This document shows positions 48,093 to 56,169 of a stretch of 64,000 bases of DNA, one piece after another. The stretch is taken from the NCBI RefSeq assembly GCF_014196765.1, contig NZ_JACIEE010000001.1, positions 1 to 64,000 of the forward strand, written 5' to 3'. Source of the stretch: Mycoplana azooxidifex. Lineage in GTDB: Bacteria > Pseudomonadota > Alphaproteobacteria > Rhizobiales > Rhizobiaceae. Both the position numbers and the translations under genes were made by a program. How positions within the stretch are numbered: the first letter of the stretch is position 1; every line of letters begins with the position of its first letter. The notes beneath the pieces were generated by a model. It worked only from the letters and a program-made list of their open reading frames with translations. It was not told the DNA's origin and did no database searches.

Positions 48093-49664
48093 TCAGATGG
48101 AGCCCGCGTTCATCTGGTCGGCGATATAGTCTGCCTGGCGGATCGCCAGGCTCACGATCGTGAGCGTCGGGTTTTCCGCAGCCCCCGTGGTGAACTGGCT
48201 GCCGTCGGAGACAAACAGGTTCTTGATGTCGTGGGTCTGGCCCCACTTGTTGACGACGCCGTCCTGCGCCTTTTCGCTCATGCGGTTCGTGCCGAGATTG
48301 TGGGTCGAGGGATAGGGCGGCGTCGGGAAGGCCCTGGTCGCGCCGACCGCCTCGTAGAGCGCCTGTCCCTGCTTGTAGGCGTGGTTGCGCATGGCGACGT
48401 CGTTTGGATGGTCGGTGAACCAGACGTCGGGGATCGGCATACCGTACTGGTCCTTCAGCGTCGCATGCAGCTTCACCGCGTTCTGTTCCTGCGGCATGTC
48501 CTCGCCGACGATCCAAAGGCCCGCCGTGTTGGCATAGCCGTCCATGGCAGAGGCGAAGGAGCGGCCCCAGCCGCCGGGATCCAGGAATGCTGCCATGAAG
48601 GGCACGCCGAGCGCCAGCGTCTCCATCTCGTAGCCGCCGACGAAGCCGCGCGAAGGATCGTGCCCGGCCTCGTCCTGGATGATGCCGGCCATCGTCGTGC
48701 CGCGGTAGAAGTGGACCGGCTTCTCGAACACCGCGTAGACCGAGCCGGTGGTATGGCGCATGTAGTTCTTGCCGACCTGGCCGGAGGAATTGGCGAGCCC
48801 GTCCGGGAACTTGGCCGAGGCCGAATTGAGCAGGAGCCGTGGGCTCTCGATCGAATTGCCCGCGACGCAGATGATCCGCGCCTTCTGGCTCTGCAGCTTG
48901 CCGTCCTTGTCGGCATAGACGACGTTCGTCACCTTGCCGCTCGCATCGTGCTCGATTTTGACCACGTGTGAATTGGGCCGGACCTCCAGCCTGCCGGTCG
49001 CCTCGCCCTTCGGGATCTCGGTGTAGAGCGTCGACCACTTGGCGCCCCACTTGCACCCCTGGAAGCAGAAGCCCGTCTGCTGACAGCTCATCCGGTCGTC
49101 GCGGTCGGCGGAATTGATGGCCATCCGGCCGGTGTGACACTCCTTGTAGCCCAGCTTGTCGGCGCCGGCCTTGAAGACCTTGAAGTTGTTGTTGCCCGGC
49201 AGGCCCTCGATGCCGTGGGTGCGGGTGACGCCCATCTTGTCCTCTGCCTTGGAATAGTAGGGCTCGAGCTCGGCGAGCGTGATCGGCCAGTCCAGAAGGT
49301 TGGCGCCTTCCACCTTGCCGTAGTTCGAAAGCGCCTTGAACTCGTGCTCCTGAATGCGCAGCGAGGCGCCGGCCCAGTGGGTCGTCGTGCCGCCCACCGC
49401 CTTGACGATCCACGCCGGCAGGTTGGGGAAGTCCTTCGAAACGCGCCAGCCTCCGCCGGTCGTGCGGTGGTCGAGCCAGGCGAGCTGGGCGAAGCTGTCC
49501 CACTCGTCGTTGATGAAGTCCTCGTACTCGATGCGCGCACCGGCCTCGAGAATGACGACATCGATGCCCTTCTGCGCCAGTTCGTTGCCCAGCGTGCCGC
49601 CGCCGGCACCGGAGCCGATGATGACGACGACGCTGTCGTCGTTCAGATTGTATGGAGCTGCCAT
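48093..49664 (-). CDS. GMC family oxidoreductase (FAD-dependent sugar/polyol dehydrogenase large subunit)
   Basis: A 523-residue GMC flavoprotein. The FAD motif VVVIIGSGAGGGTLGNELA is at the N-terminus and the catalytic HNLGTNRMS places His at about 455, with an Asn at about 498. Residues Cys194, Cys200 and Cys204 form CX5CX3C, the pattern that binds a 3Fe-4S cluster in FAD-dependent glucose dehydrogenase. No signal peptide is seen; export would be by its Tat-type partner. The preceding gene encodes the small subunit; no cytochrome c subunit gene is present. Substrate unknown, perhaps a sugar, gluconate or polyol. Confidence 0.88.
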   Translation of the reverse strand: MAAPYNLNDDSVVVIIGSGAGGGTLGNELAQKGIDVVILEAGARIEYEDFINDEWDSFAQLAWLDHRTTGGGWRVSKDFPNLPAWIVKAVGGTTTHWAGASLRIQEHEFKALSNYGKVEGANLLDWPITLAELEPYYSKAEDKMGVTRTHGIEGLPGNNNFKVFKAGADKLGYKECHTGRMAINSADRDDRMSCQQTGFCFQGCKWGAKWSTLYTEIPKGEATGRLEVRPNSHVVKIEHDASGKVTNVVYADKDGKLQSQKARIICVAGNSIESPRLLLNSASAKFPDGLANSSGQVGKNYMRHTTGSVYAVFEKPVHFYRGTTMAGIIQDEAGHDPSRGFVGGYEMETLALGVPFMAAFLDPGGWGRSFASAMDGYANTAGLWIVGEDMPQEQNAVKLHATLKDQYGMPIPDVWFTDHPNDVAMRNHAYKQGQALYEAVGATRAFPTPPYPSTHNLGTNRMSEKAQDGVVNKWGQTHDIKNLFVSDGSQFTTGAAENPTLTIVSLAIRQADYIADQMNAGSI

Positions 49665-49764
49665 GTTCTTCCTCCCGGTCTATTCTGACCCCCGGTCTAT
49701 TTTGGCGATCGACACGTTCCGTGTCCGCCGGGCGCCCTCCTCCGGCGCCGGCTGCCGCCCGGCT

Positions 49765-50307
49765 CTACAGCCATTCGATGTCGTCGAAGCCGCGCTTGAG
49801 GTAGCCCCCCTTCGAGAAGGATTCTCCCTCGTAGCCGAAGTGCGGCCACAGTTCCTTCTGGTTGTAGAAGGAGACAACGAGATCGCCGCGCACCGCCTGG
49901 AAGAACGGCGTCGACTCGACTTCGCGCAGGATCGCGACGCGGTCGTCCTCCCAGCCGAGGCCGCGGTAGCCGCCCTCGCCTGCCCGCGCGTCGAGGTCGG
50001 CAACGCCTACCTCGATCAGTTCCCTGTGCGCCGGGTCCTGGCCGGCCTTCGTGTCCTGGCCCTTCACGGCGATCGCATAGAAACGGTCGGGGACCTTATC
50101 GTGGGGGTAGATGTCGCGGGCGAGCTTGATCAGGGTCGCCATCGTGTCCGGCTTCAGCGCCGTCGTCTCCACGCCCCAGGCGCGGTCCGGGCTGATCACC
50201 GCATTGCCGGCAATGACGAGTACGGCACCCACCGTGCCGCGCTTGAGTAGCTCGCGCCGGGACAGGCCGGAATCCGGGCTGCGGCGACGCTCGAAGATCG
50301 TGGTCAT
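49765..50307 (-). CDS. Gluconate 2-dehydrogenase subunit 3 family protein (GMC small subunit)
   Basis: A 180-residue protein with an N-terminal twin-arginine signal (SRRELLKRG, hydrophobic stretch VGAVLVIAGNAV) and the small-subunit fold. It would act as a Tat-exported chaperone and hitchhiker for the neighbouring GMC dehydrogenase, as in gluconate and glucose dehydrogenase complexes. The ATG at 50307 follows GGGAGGAACG. It is transcribed first, 100 bases before the large subunit. Confidence 0.88.
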   Translation of the reverse strand: MTTIFERRRSPDSGLSRRELLKRGTVGAVLVIAGNAVISPDRAWGVETTALKPDTMATLIKLARDIYPHDKVPDRFYAIAVKGQDTKAGQDPAHRELIEVGVADLDARAGEGGYRGLGWEDDRVAILREVESTPFFQAVRGDLVVSFYNQKELWPHFGYEGESFSKGGYLKRGFDDIEWL

Positions 50308-50362
50308 GTTCGTTCCTCCCATTGCAGTCTGCCCGGCGGCCCTCCTCCGGCCACCAGGCTGT

Positions 50363-50758
50363 TTATTTGTAGCGGCCGTGGCGCTGCAGCACCTCGATCT
50401 TGTAGCCGTCGGGGTCGGTGATGAAGAAGAAGCGGGCGAGCAGGCTGCCGTCCCGGTTGAATTCGACGATCTTGCCGGGGGCAAACTTCAGTTCGCTCAC
50501 TCGCGCGTGTTCAGCGTCCAGGTCATCGACGGAGACGGCGAAATGGCCGTAGCCGTCGCCCAGATGGTAGGGCTCGGCACGGCCCTTGTTGATCGTCAGC
50601 TCCAGCTCGAATTCGCTCTCGGCATTGCTCATGTAGACGAGCGTGAAGGTTTCGAAATCGAGCCTCTCGGCCACCTCCAGGCCGAATGCCCTGCGATAGA
50701 AGTCCACCGAACGGCCCTCGTCCAGGACCCGGATCATGGAATGTATCGATTTGGCCAC
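50363..50758 (-). CDS. Lactoylglutathione lyase-like VOC protein (glyoxalase I)
   Basis: A 131-residue glyoxalase I-type protein. The four expected metal ligands are visible in order: His in SIHSMIRVL, Glu in FELELT, His in GHFAVSV and Glu in YKIEVLQRHG. It would convert the methylglyoxal-glutathione hemithioacetal to lactoylglutathione. A GTG start at 50758 is supported by AAGG five bases away; the long open frame upstream has no domain. It lies 55 bases before the GMC small-subunit gene, same strand. Confidence 0.9.
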   Translation of the reverse strand: MAKSIHSMIRVLDEGRSVDFYRRAFGLEVAERLDFETFTLVYMSNAESEFELELTINKGRAEPYHLGDGYGHFAVSVDDLDAEHARVSELKFAPGKIVEFNRDGSLLARFFFITDPDGYKIEVLQRHGRYK

Positions 50759-50972
50759 GCTGCCCTTCCCGATGCTTGCAAGTTCGACTGATGGCAAGAT
50801 TGCGCCGGGAACGGCAGATTCGGGTAGCAGCCGGTTACCGCACGTCAAATTTCTTTGATCTGGAGTGAAATACGAAGGATTTTGCGCAAGTCTGGCGTGG
50901 AATGGACGATTTGACCAAATCAGGCGCCCCACGCATAATCGCGCCCATAAGAACAAGACTGGAGGAAACACC

Positions 50973-51281
50973 ATGTGTGAGGTCTTTGCGGGCCAGGACC
51001 CGCAGCGCTATCGCCCCGTCAACCGCTCCGTGCGCATCGGTGGCCATTCCACCAGCATCCAGATCGAGGCAGCCTTCTGGGACCTCATCGACGAGATCGC
51101 CGCCAGCCAGGGCCTGTCGACGTCCCGCTTCCTGTCCACGCTCTACGACGAGGCGCTGCTCATCAACGGCGCAGTCTCGAACTTCGCCTCGCTGCTGCGG
51201 ACAAGCTGTCTGATCCACCTGATGGGCGGGGGCTCGAAGGACACCGCCGAGCGCACCTTCCGCATGGTCGCCGCCGAGTGA
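50973..51281 (+). CDS. Ribbon-helix-helix domain-containing protein
   Basis: A 102-residue protein with the rhizobial RHH_4-type region RYRPVNRSVRIGGHSTSIQI followed by AAFWDLIDEIAASQGLSTSRF. It is probably a DNA-binding or small regulatory protein of unknown target. The start at 50973 follows GGAGGAAACACC; the upstream open frame is non-coding. It stands alone. Confidence 0.83.
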   Translation: MCEVFAGQDPQRYRPVNRSVRIGGHSTSIQIEAAFWDLIDEIAASQGLSTSRFLSTLYDEALLINGAVSNFASLLRTSCLIHLMGGGSKDTAERTFRMVAAE

Positions 51282-51376
51282 GGTGAGGTGGAGCAAGGCG
51301 AGCCTGACCGCTCGGGCGGGCCGGCGTCGGCAGGTTGATGAAACACCGAGGCGTGGGAAGTGGATACCGCTTCTCA

Positions 51377-51544
51377 CTATAAGCGGTTGGACACGTGGAA
51401 GATTTCGACGATACCCGAAACAATGATAGAACATGCCTGCTGTTCGACAGAAAGGCCAACTGCCCTCTTCAGACGATGAAGAGCGTTATAGAACTTCTGG
51501 TAATGTACCCTCAGTTCAACTGGAGGCGGATTATCTCGTAGCAC
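51377..51544 (-). pseudogene. Short open frame or gene remnant beside the accessory membrane gene
   Basis: A GTG at 51544 preceded by AGGTGA opens a 55-residue frame (VLRDNPPPVELRVHYQKF to IFHVSNRL). The frame stays open back to 51574 without any better start. Its residue make-up looks protein-like, with no Pro/Arg bias of shadow frames. It begins 38 bases after the stop of the 178-residue gene and could be a second small gene of the same unit, or the remaining end of a truncated gene. I recognise no family. Confidence 0.35.
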
Positions 51545-51582
51545 GGGTTCACCTATGAAACCCCAGACAGGATTTCAACTAG

Positions 51583-52119
51583 TCAAGCGTTAATTCCTTC
51601 TCGTTGAGCCTTCATTACGTCTTCATACAGCTTGTGTACTACGTTGAGGGGCGCCACATCCCTGGTGTCAAAGCAGTGAGCCCATTCGTCGCTCCAAGGA
51701 AAATGCGGGGAGGAACGGCGGTCCCCAAACCGTGTCTTTAGCTTCGCATCTTCCCCCGCACCCGTATAGTGCTGGAATAGTGCGTTGATAAAGACTTGAT
51801 ACGAATCAAAAACATTCGGCTCAAGTAGATATCTGTTCACGTATACATTGTGGTCAAGGTTGCGTTTGGTGATGATGATATCATTCGGCGTATGATGCTG
51901 CCAGTCGCCAACATAGGTGAAATAACAAAATAGGCGATTTAACAGCGGAGATATCTCGTCGTAAATCTGAATTCTCTTCTCCGATAATTTACGATTTCCC
52001 CATTGGTGCTGATCAATATCCTTTAGGCGCTTGCTTACCTTCCAGCCAATGTATCCCACGGCTAGTGGCGTAAGCGCCTGCACTGCAAGCTTAGCGATTT
52101 CAAGCGCTGTGTTCTCCAT
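51583..52119 (-). CDS. Membrane-anchored protein of unknown function
   Basis: A 178-residue protein. One hydrophobic helix (LAVQALTPLAVGYIGWKV, residues 11-28) is followed by a charged helical cytoplasmic part. Segments that look like family hallmarks are RLFCYFTYVGDWQHHTP, KRNLDHNVYV and FQHYTGAGEDAKLKTRF; I recall widespread bacterial proteins with the same layout (TM helix, cYFTYVGxW, KRxLD, YTGxGEDAKL) but no known function. Codon use is AT-richer than its neighbours, and it lies on the 3' side of tRNA-Pro, both suggesting acquisition. Confidence 0.75.
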   Translation of the reverse strand: MENTALEIAKLAVQALTPLAVGYIGWKVSKRLKDIDQHQWGNRKLSEKRIQIYDEISPLLNRLFCYFTYVGDWQHHTPNDIIITKRNLDHNVYVNRYLLEPNVFDSYQVFINALFQHYTGAGEDAKLKTRFGDRRSSPHFPWSDEWAHCFDTRDVAPLNVVHKLYEDVMKAQREGINA

Positions 52120-52353
52120 GCGATTCTCCCTCCCGCTTCGGGATCATCACACTATAGTCCAGCAAACCCACTTCAAGCTTATGCTATCGAGGAAAGGAGC
52201 AGCGCTTTCGGAAATACTAGCTGCCGTCACGATGGCAAAGATTCTTGACCTTACCACCAGCGCAAGGCTGGCGCTTTGCAACACCGTTTGTGACAGATGA
52301 TTGGGAATAGCGCTTGCAAAATCAACATGATCTTTGATTTCAAGGCTAGACGG

Positions 52354-52430
<77 letters not shown>

Positions 52431-52541
52431 CCGATCCGTGCTGGCGGAGATACACGCATCCCGCCGTGGCCGCAACTGCAAAAATGGGGTGTGAGCGCCC
52501 TCGCCCTGGGCGCGACCTTCTCGGGCATCGGGCATCACCCT

Positions 52542-52850
52542 TCAGTCGTCGAAGAAGTCTTCGATGACGATCCGGCTCGTCAGCAGCAGCGATCTGTCCG
52601 GCTGGATGACGTAGGTCTCCTGCACCGTCCGGCCAAACTGGTCGGTGAAGCGGTGGTGGAACCAGCTGCCGACCGGGGACTTGGTCAGCTTGGAGCGGGG
52701 CTGGCCGCCATAGGTGATGCTGCCGGGAATGGGATCCGGATAGTTCCCGCCGCCCGCGCTCGCCGTACAACCGGCAATGCAAAGCGCTACTGCGCAAATG
52801 AGAGGCGCAATGCCATTCGCCCTTTTGTCCGGACTCTTCATCTGATCCAC
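52542..52850 (-). CDS. Small predicted lipoprotein
   Basis: A 102-residue protein. The N-terminal signal ends in the lipobox IAGC (VALCIAGCTASAGGG), predicting a lipoprotein of 77 mature residues. Short beta-rich segments follow (GSWFHHRFTDQFGRTVQETY) and an acidic end (EDFFDD). Function unknown. An ATG three codons downstream (52841) could also start it. Confidence 0.7.
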   Translation of the reverse strand: MDQMKSPDKRANGIAPLICAVALCIAGCTASAGGGNYPDPIPGSITYGGQPRSKLTKSPVGSWFHHRFTDQFGRTVQETYVIQPDRSLLLTSRIVIEDFFDD

Positions 52851-53200
52851 TCCGTTCCACCTGCGCCCTGCCTAAACCACACCGCGCACGACGACATGCG
52901 CATGGTGTTCGTACCGGGACGTCCATACCGGTCCCGCAAGCTGGCAGAGGTCCATGCAGCCATCGCATCTCGTTGAGATGGAGAGTATTTCCCAGCCGGC
53001 AAGGGCGGCGCAGCCGAAACATCCATGCCGCATGCGACCGTTGAATTGCCCTGCGCCTGATGCTATGCACCGCGGCGGAAGCTGCGCGCCCAGCCGGGGA
53101 CGAAACGGCGCGCGTGCATTTGCCGTTTTCCGATTCTGCGCTATGGATGTGCAGTCGCCGGTGCGGCAGAAGACAGAACCTATCGGAGCCCGAAGAACCC

Positions 53201-53506
53201 ATGTCCGCGAAGATCTACCGTCCCGCCAAGACCGCCATGCAGTCCGGCCAGGCGAAAACGCATCGTTGGATCCTGGAATTCGATCAGGAGCGCGCCCGCA
53301 CGATCGATCCGATCATGGGCTATACGAGCTCCGGTGACATGCGCCAGCAGGTCAGGCTGACTTTCGAGACGCGCGAACTCGCCGTCGCCTATGCCGAGCG
53401 CAACGGCATCGAGTACCGCGTCGTCGAGCCGCACGATCCGACCCGCAAGAAAGTTGCCTACCCGGACAATTTCCGTCTCAACCGCACGCAGCCCTGGACG
53501 CACTGA
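53201..53506 (+). CDS. ETC complex I subunit (NDUFS4-like)
   Basis: A 101-residue protein of the ETC_C1_NDUFA4/NDUFS4 family, the bacterial form of the complex I 18-kDa accessory subunit. Landmarks are KIYRPAKTAMQSG, WILEFDQERARTIDPIMGYTS (in part), and the end KKVAYPDNFRLNR. The ATG at 53201 gives the family start. tRNA-Arg lies 21 bases downstream. Confidence 0.92.
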   Translation: MSAKIYRPAKTAMQSGQAKTHRWILEFDQERARTIDPIMGYTSSGDMRQQVRLTFETRELAVAYAERNGIEYRVVEPHDPTRKKVAYPDNFRLNRTQPWTH

Positions 53507-53527
53507 CGGCAGCCCGCGGTCCGGTAT

Positions 53528-53604
53528 GGCCCCTTAGCTCAGCTGGATAGAGCAACTGCCTTCTAAGCAGTAGGTCGCAGGTTCGAGTCCTGCAGGGGTC
53601 GCCA
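53528..53604 (+). tRNA. tRNA-Arg (anticodon UCU)
   Basis: A 77-nt tRNA beginning GGCCCCTTAGCTCAGCTGG, anticodon loop CTTCTAA with UCU at 53562-53564, T-arm GCAGGTTCGAGTCCTGC, and a 3' GCCA encoded. Immediately downstream the DNA becomes AT-rich and contains a gene fragment, a usual picture for tRNA integration sites. Confidence 0.96.
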
Positions 53605-53704
53605 TAAACGTTTGAAATAACTGAATAATTCTATCCACCTGACCTTTTTCCGACTTGTCCGAGCGCGAAAAGGTCGGACGAAAGCCGGACGGAAATCTGC
53701 GCCG

Positions 53705-53920
53705 TTAGCGCGCCAGCTTCCCCGGCACGAACCGGTGACCCTTCCGATTGCCGCACGGCACACGCTGCAGTCCTGCGTCCTCGCAGAGGAAGAAGAAGAA
53801 CGCGCGGTCCATGTTGTACGGCTCGATGTGGTCGATCTGTGCTTCGTCCTTGCCCGTGACGAGCACCGCAGCGGGCTCAATGACATCGGTCGCCGTCGCG
53901 CACTGCGTCCCGCCACCATC
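53705..53920 (-). pseudogene. HNH-nuclease-like gene fragment
   Basis: A minus-strand frame ends at 53705-53707 and contains VTGKDEAQIDHIEPYNMDR, whose QIDHIEP resembles the HNH endonuclease core, then LCEDAGLQRVPCGNRKGHRF with a CxxxxxxxxxC-type pair. It runs without a usable start; upstream of about 53920 the frame loses sense. I read it as the end of a degraded phage- or island-type HNH gene beside tRNA-Arg. The call rests on a short motif only. Confidence 0.35.
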
Positions 53921-54082
53921 TGGTCTTGAGCCATGTCTTCGAGGGCTGGTCCTGCCGACGGCAAGCGGCCCGTCCCCGCTGGTCTCCTGGCATCCAAAAT
54001 GTCGCCACCATCAGCTTCCCCTCCGGGAAGGTCATAAGACGGGAAATGACAATAACTTCGCAGTATACGTGCAAATGATTCT

Positions 54083-54104
54083 TTCACGCGCGACACCGCG
54101 TGAA
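54083..54104. repeat. Inverted repeat upstream of the CAP gene
   Basis: TTCACGCG (54083-54090) and CGCGTGAA (54097-54104) are perfect inverted copies six bases apart, 136 bases before the CAP gene. It may be an operator. The rest of 53605-54239, apart from the HNH-like fragment, shows no gene. Confidence 0.4.
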
Positions 54105-54239
54105 GACGGCGGAAAAGATACGTGTGCGAATCCCCAAGTTGGTCAACCTTGCTCCGCACCTTGGACACAGTTCGTTCCTATGGAGCGATTGGGCGGGGCA
54201 CTCAAGTGACGAAGAATGACTTTCAGGGAGACGTGCAGA

Positions 54240-55304
54240 ATGCCGAGACACAGCGCGAATGAGCAATATTTGTTGGAACTGATCAATGCGGATAGGGCAA
54301 AGGCGGGTGCACAGCCGCTGGCCTTCGACAACGATCTCAGCGAAGCCGCCGAGGGGCACAGCAAGTGGATGCTCGCTGCCGACGTTTTCTCGCATACAGG
54401 TTCGGGGGGATCCAGTTCGACGCAACGCATGAAAGCGGCGGGCTATGCCTTGCAGGGGTCCTGGGCCACGGGCGAGAATATCGCCTGGGCGACGACCCGT
54501 GCCCCAACCGGCTATCAGGATGAAGTCAAGCTTCTGCACACCAACCTGATGAACTCGTCGGGTCACCGCGCCAACCTTCTCAATCCGAATTTTCGCGAGG
54601 TGGGCCTCGGCGTCGAGGTCGGTGACTACCGCGGTCGCAGCAGCGCATTCGTGACGCAGGATTTCGCAAAGACCGGTTCTGCCGTCTTCCTGACGGGTGT
54701 GGCTTTCGACGATCGCGATGGTGATCGCTTCTACGATGTCGGTGAGGGTCTCGGCAGCATTGCGGTGACGGCCAAGAATTCGGCGGGCCAGCTTTTCAAG
54801 ACCACGACGTCCGCCGCTGGCGGCTATGACCTCGCGCTAAAGCCCGGCACCTATACCGTCACGTTTTCGGGCACCAGCATTGCCACGTCGACCCAGAAGG
54901 CAACCATCGGCACGAAAAACGTGAAGAAGGACCTTATTGACCCGGTCATGAAGTCAGGAGCGCTGAGTGCGAATGCCGCAGCGGACGATCAGGCTCCGAC
55001 CGGCGATGACGCAAACGCCCCGGCGACCAAGAATGGCAAACATTTCGCGCCTGATGCGGACCAGATGCACTTTCACGCCTCGAAGGAGGCTGCCGTCGGC
55101 AACGCCGACGACATCGCCCATCTGCTCGAGGGGATGGTTGCGAACCTCGGATATCGCGATGCAGTGGCCTCCAGGCTCACGCACCATTCGGCCGATATCC
55201 AACTGCCGACGGACGTCGCCGATGCCGCCCACGATGCGCTGGCTAAGATCATCGCCCAGATGGCGGCAGGCCCGGGCCACATGAATTCGGATCTCATGAT
55301 CTGA
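54240..55304 (+). CDS. CAP-domain protein with SdrD/Cna-B-like module
   Basis: A 354-residue protein. Residues 5-140 form a bacterial CAP (SCP/PR-1) domain: LLELINADRAKAGAQPL, the GHSKWMLAADVFSHTG segment and LMNSSGHRANLLNPNFREVG. A beta-sandwich resembling SdrD B/Cna-B repeats follows (GVAFDDRDGDRFYDVGEGLG to GTYTVTFSG), then a polar linker and a His/Ala-rich tail. No N-terminal signal peptide is visible, so secretion, if any, would use a C-terminal signal (type I), although no RTX nonapeptides are seen. The start at 54240 follows GGGAG; an ATG eight codons upstream is possible. Confidence 0.82.
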   Translation: MPRHSANEQYLLELINADRAKAGAQPLAFDNDLSEAAEGHSKWMLAADVFSHTGSGGSSSTQRMKAAGYALQGSWATGENIAWATTRAPTGYQDEVKLLHTNLMNSSGHRANLLNPNFREVGLGVEVGDYRGRSSAFVTQDFAKTGSAVFLTGVAFDDRDGDRFYDVGEGLGSIAVTAKNSAGQLFKTTTSAAGGYDLALKPGTYTVTFSGTSIATSTQKATIGTKNVKKDLIDPVMKSGALSANAAADDQAPTGDDANAPATKNGKHFAPDADQMHFHASKEAAVGNADDIAHLLEGMVANLGYRDAVASRLTHHSADIQLPTDVADAAHDALAKIIAQMAAGPGHMNSDLMI

Positions 55305-55326
55305 GGTTTATCATCCGGCCGGACGT

Positions 55327-55355
55327 CGCGGGTTCCCGTCACGGTGGGACCCGCG
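55327..55355 (+). terminator. Hairpin downstream of the CAP gene
   Basis: CGCGGGTTCCC (55327-55337) pairs with GGGACCCGCG (55346-55355) with one bulged T, 23 bases after the stop. There is no T-run. Confidence 0.5.
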
Positions 55356-55435
55356 ATAGTCGCAGGCGACCCGGTCATGGCGCTTGTTCGGCAGACGATC
55401 GCGTCCAGCAGGATCGCGGTCGTATCCATCGAAAT

Positions 55436-55456
55436 AGGCGGGGCTTCGCCCCGCCT
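55436..55456 (-). terminator. Terminator of ssb
   Basis: AGGCGGGGC (55436-55444) and GCCCCGCCT (55448-55456) form a perfect 9-bp stem with a three-base loop. On the minus strand it is followed by ATTTCG. It lies 37 bases after ssb. Confidence 0.65.
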
Positions 55457-55492
55457 TGTCTCAAGCCGCCATCTGTCTTCCGCTGACGGATC

Positions 55493-56020
55493 TCAGAACG
55501 GGATATCGTCGTCCATGTCGCGCGAGAACGAGCCCGAACCCGAGCCGCCGCGGCTGGAGGACGGCGAGGACGAGGACGACGGCTGGGAGCCGTAGTCGTC
55601 GTAGCTCGGCCCGCCGCCGCCGCTGCTGCCGAAATCGGAGCCGCCACGGCGGTCGCCACCGCCTTCGCCGCGCCCGTCGAGCATGGTCAGGGTCGAGTTG
55701 AAGCCCTGCAGCACGATCTCGGTCGAGTAGCGGTCGTTGCCGGTCTGGTCCTGCCACTTGCGCGTCTGCAGCGCGCCCTCGATGTAGAGCTTGGCACCCT
55801 TTTTCACATATTGTTCGACAACCTTGCACAGGCCCTCGTTGAAGACGACGACCGTGTGCCATTCGGTCTTCTCGCGGCGCTCGCCGGAATTGCGGTCCCG
55901 CCAGCTCTCCGACGTCGCGATGCGCAGGTTTGCGATCGGACGGCCGTCCTGGGTGCGGCGGATTTCGGGATCCGCGCCGACGTTCCCGATCAGGATTACC
56001 TTGTTGACGCTGCCTGCCAT
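55493..56020 (-). CDS. ssb: Single-stranded DNA-binding protein
   Basis: A 175-residue SSB. The OB-fold begins VNKVILIGNVGADPEIRRTQ and includes TEWHTVVVFNEGLCKV and the conserved YIEGALQTRKWQDQ. A Gly/Ser-rich disordered linker follows and the acidic tip DDDIPF binds partner proteins. It is divergent from uvrA and shares a LexA box with it, fitting DNA-damage induction. Confidence 0.96.
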   Translation of the reverse strand: MAGSVNKVILIGNVGADPEIRRTQDGRPIANLRIATSESWRDRNSGERREKTEWHTVVVFNEGLCKVVEQYVKKGAKLYIEGALQTRKWQDQTGNDRYSTEIVLQGFNSTLTMLDGRGEGGGDRRGGSDFGSSGGGGPSYDDYGSQPSSSSSPSSSRGGSGSGSFSRDMDDDIPF

Positions 56021-56154
56021 CCGCTTTCGTCCCTGTTGCCGCGCCGGATCGTTGCCGGCTGCCTGAAATTTCGATCCCGCTATCTTAACGGCCGCGACCT
56101 CCGTGCGCCGCCCCGTGCGCCGGATAATCCACAGATGAAATTCCGATTTATTTC

Positions 56155-56169
56155 GTTCTTTTTTTGTTC
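56155..56169. promoter_or_regulatory. LexA (SOS) box between ssb and uvrA
   Basis: GTTC-TTTTTTT-GTTC is an exact alphaproteobacterial LexA box. It lies 135 bases before ssb and 140 bases before uvrA in the divergent promoter region, so LexA could repress both genes. Confidence 0.85.

Noticed and set aside
46987-49503. 838-codon minus-strand frame across aapP and the GMC gene
   Set aside because: It crosses genes on both strands and reads their shadow frames; the true genes there have full motifs.
50865-50972. Upstream extension of the ribbon-helix-helix gene
   Set aside because: GGAGG directly before 50973 and the family N-terminus support the shorter protein.
53563-54168. Frame ending in a tRNA-derived peptide (DSNLRPTA)
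   Set aside because: The end is the translated complement of tRNA-Arg, a well-known annotation artefact; the frame is Ser/Arg-rich. Similar artefacts cross tRNA-Ser (10727-11527) and tRNA-Pro (52353-52976).
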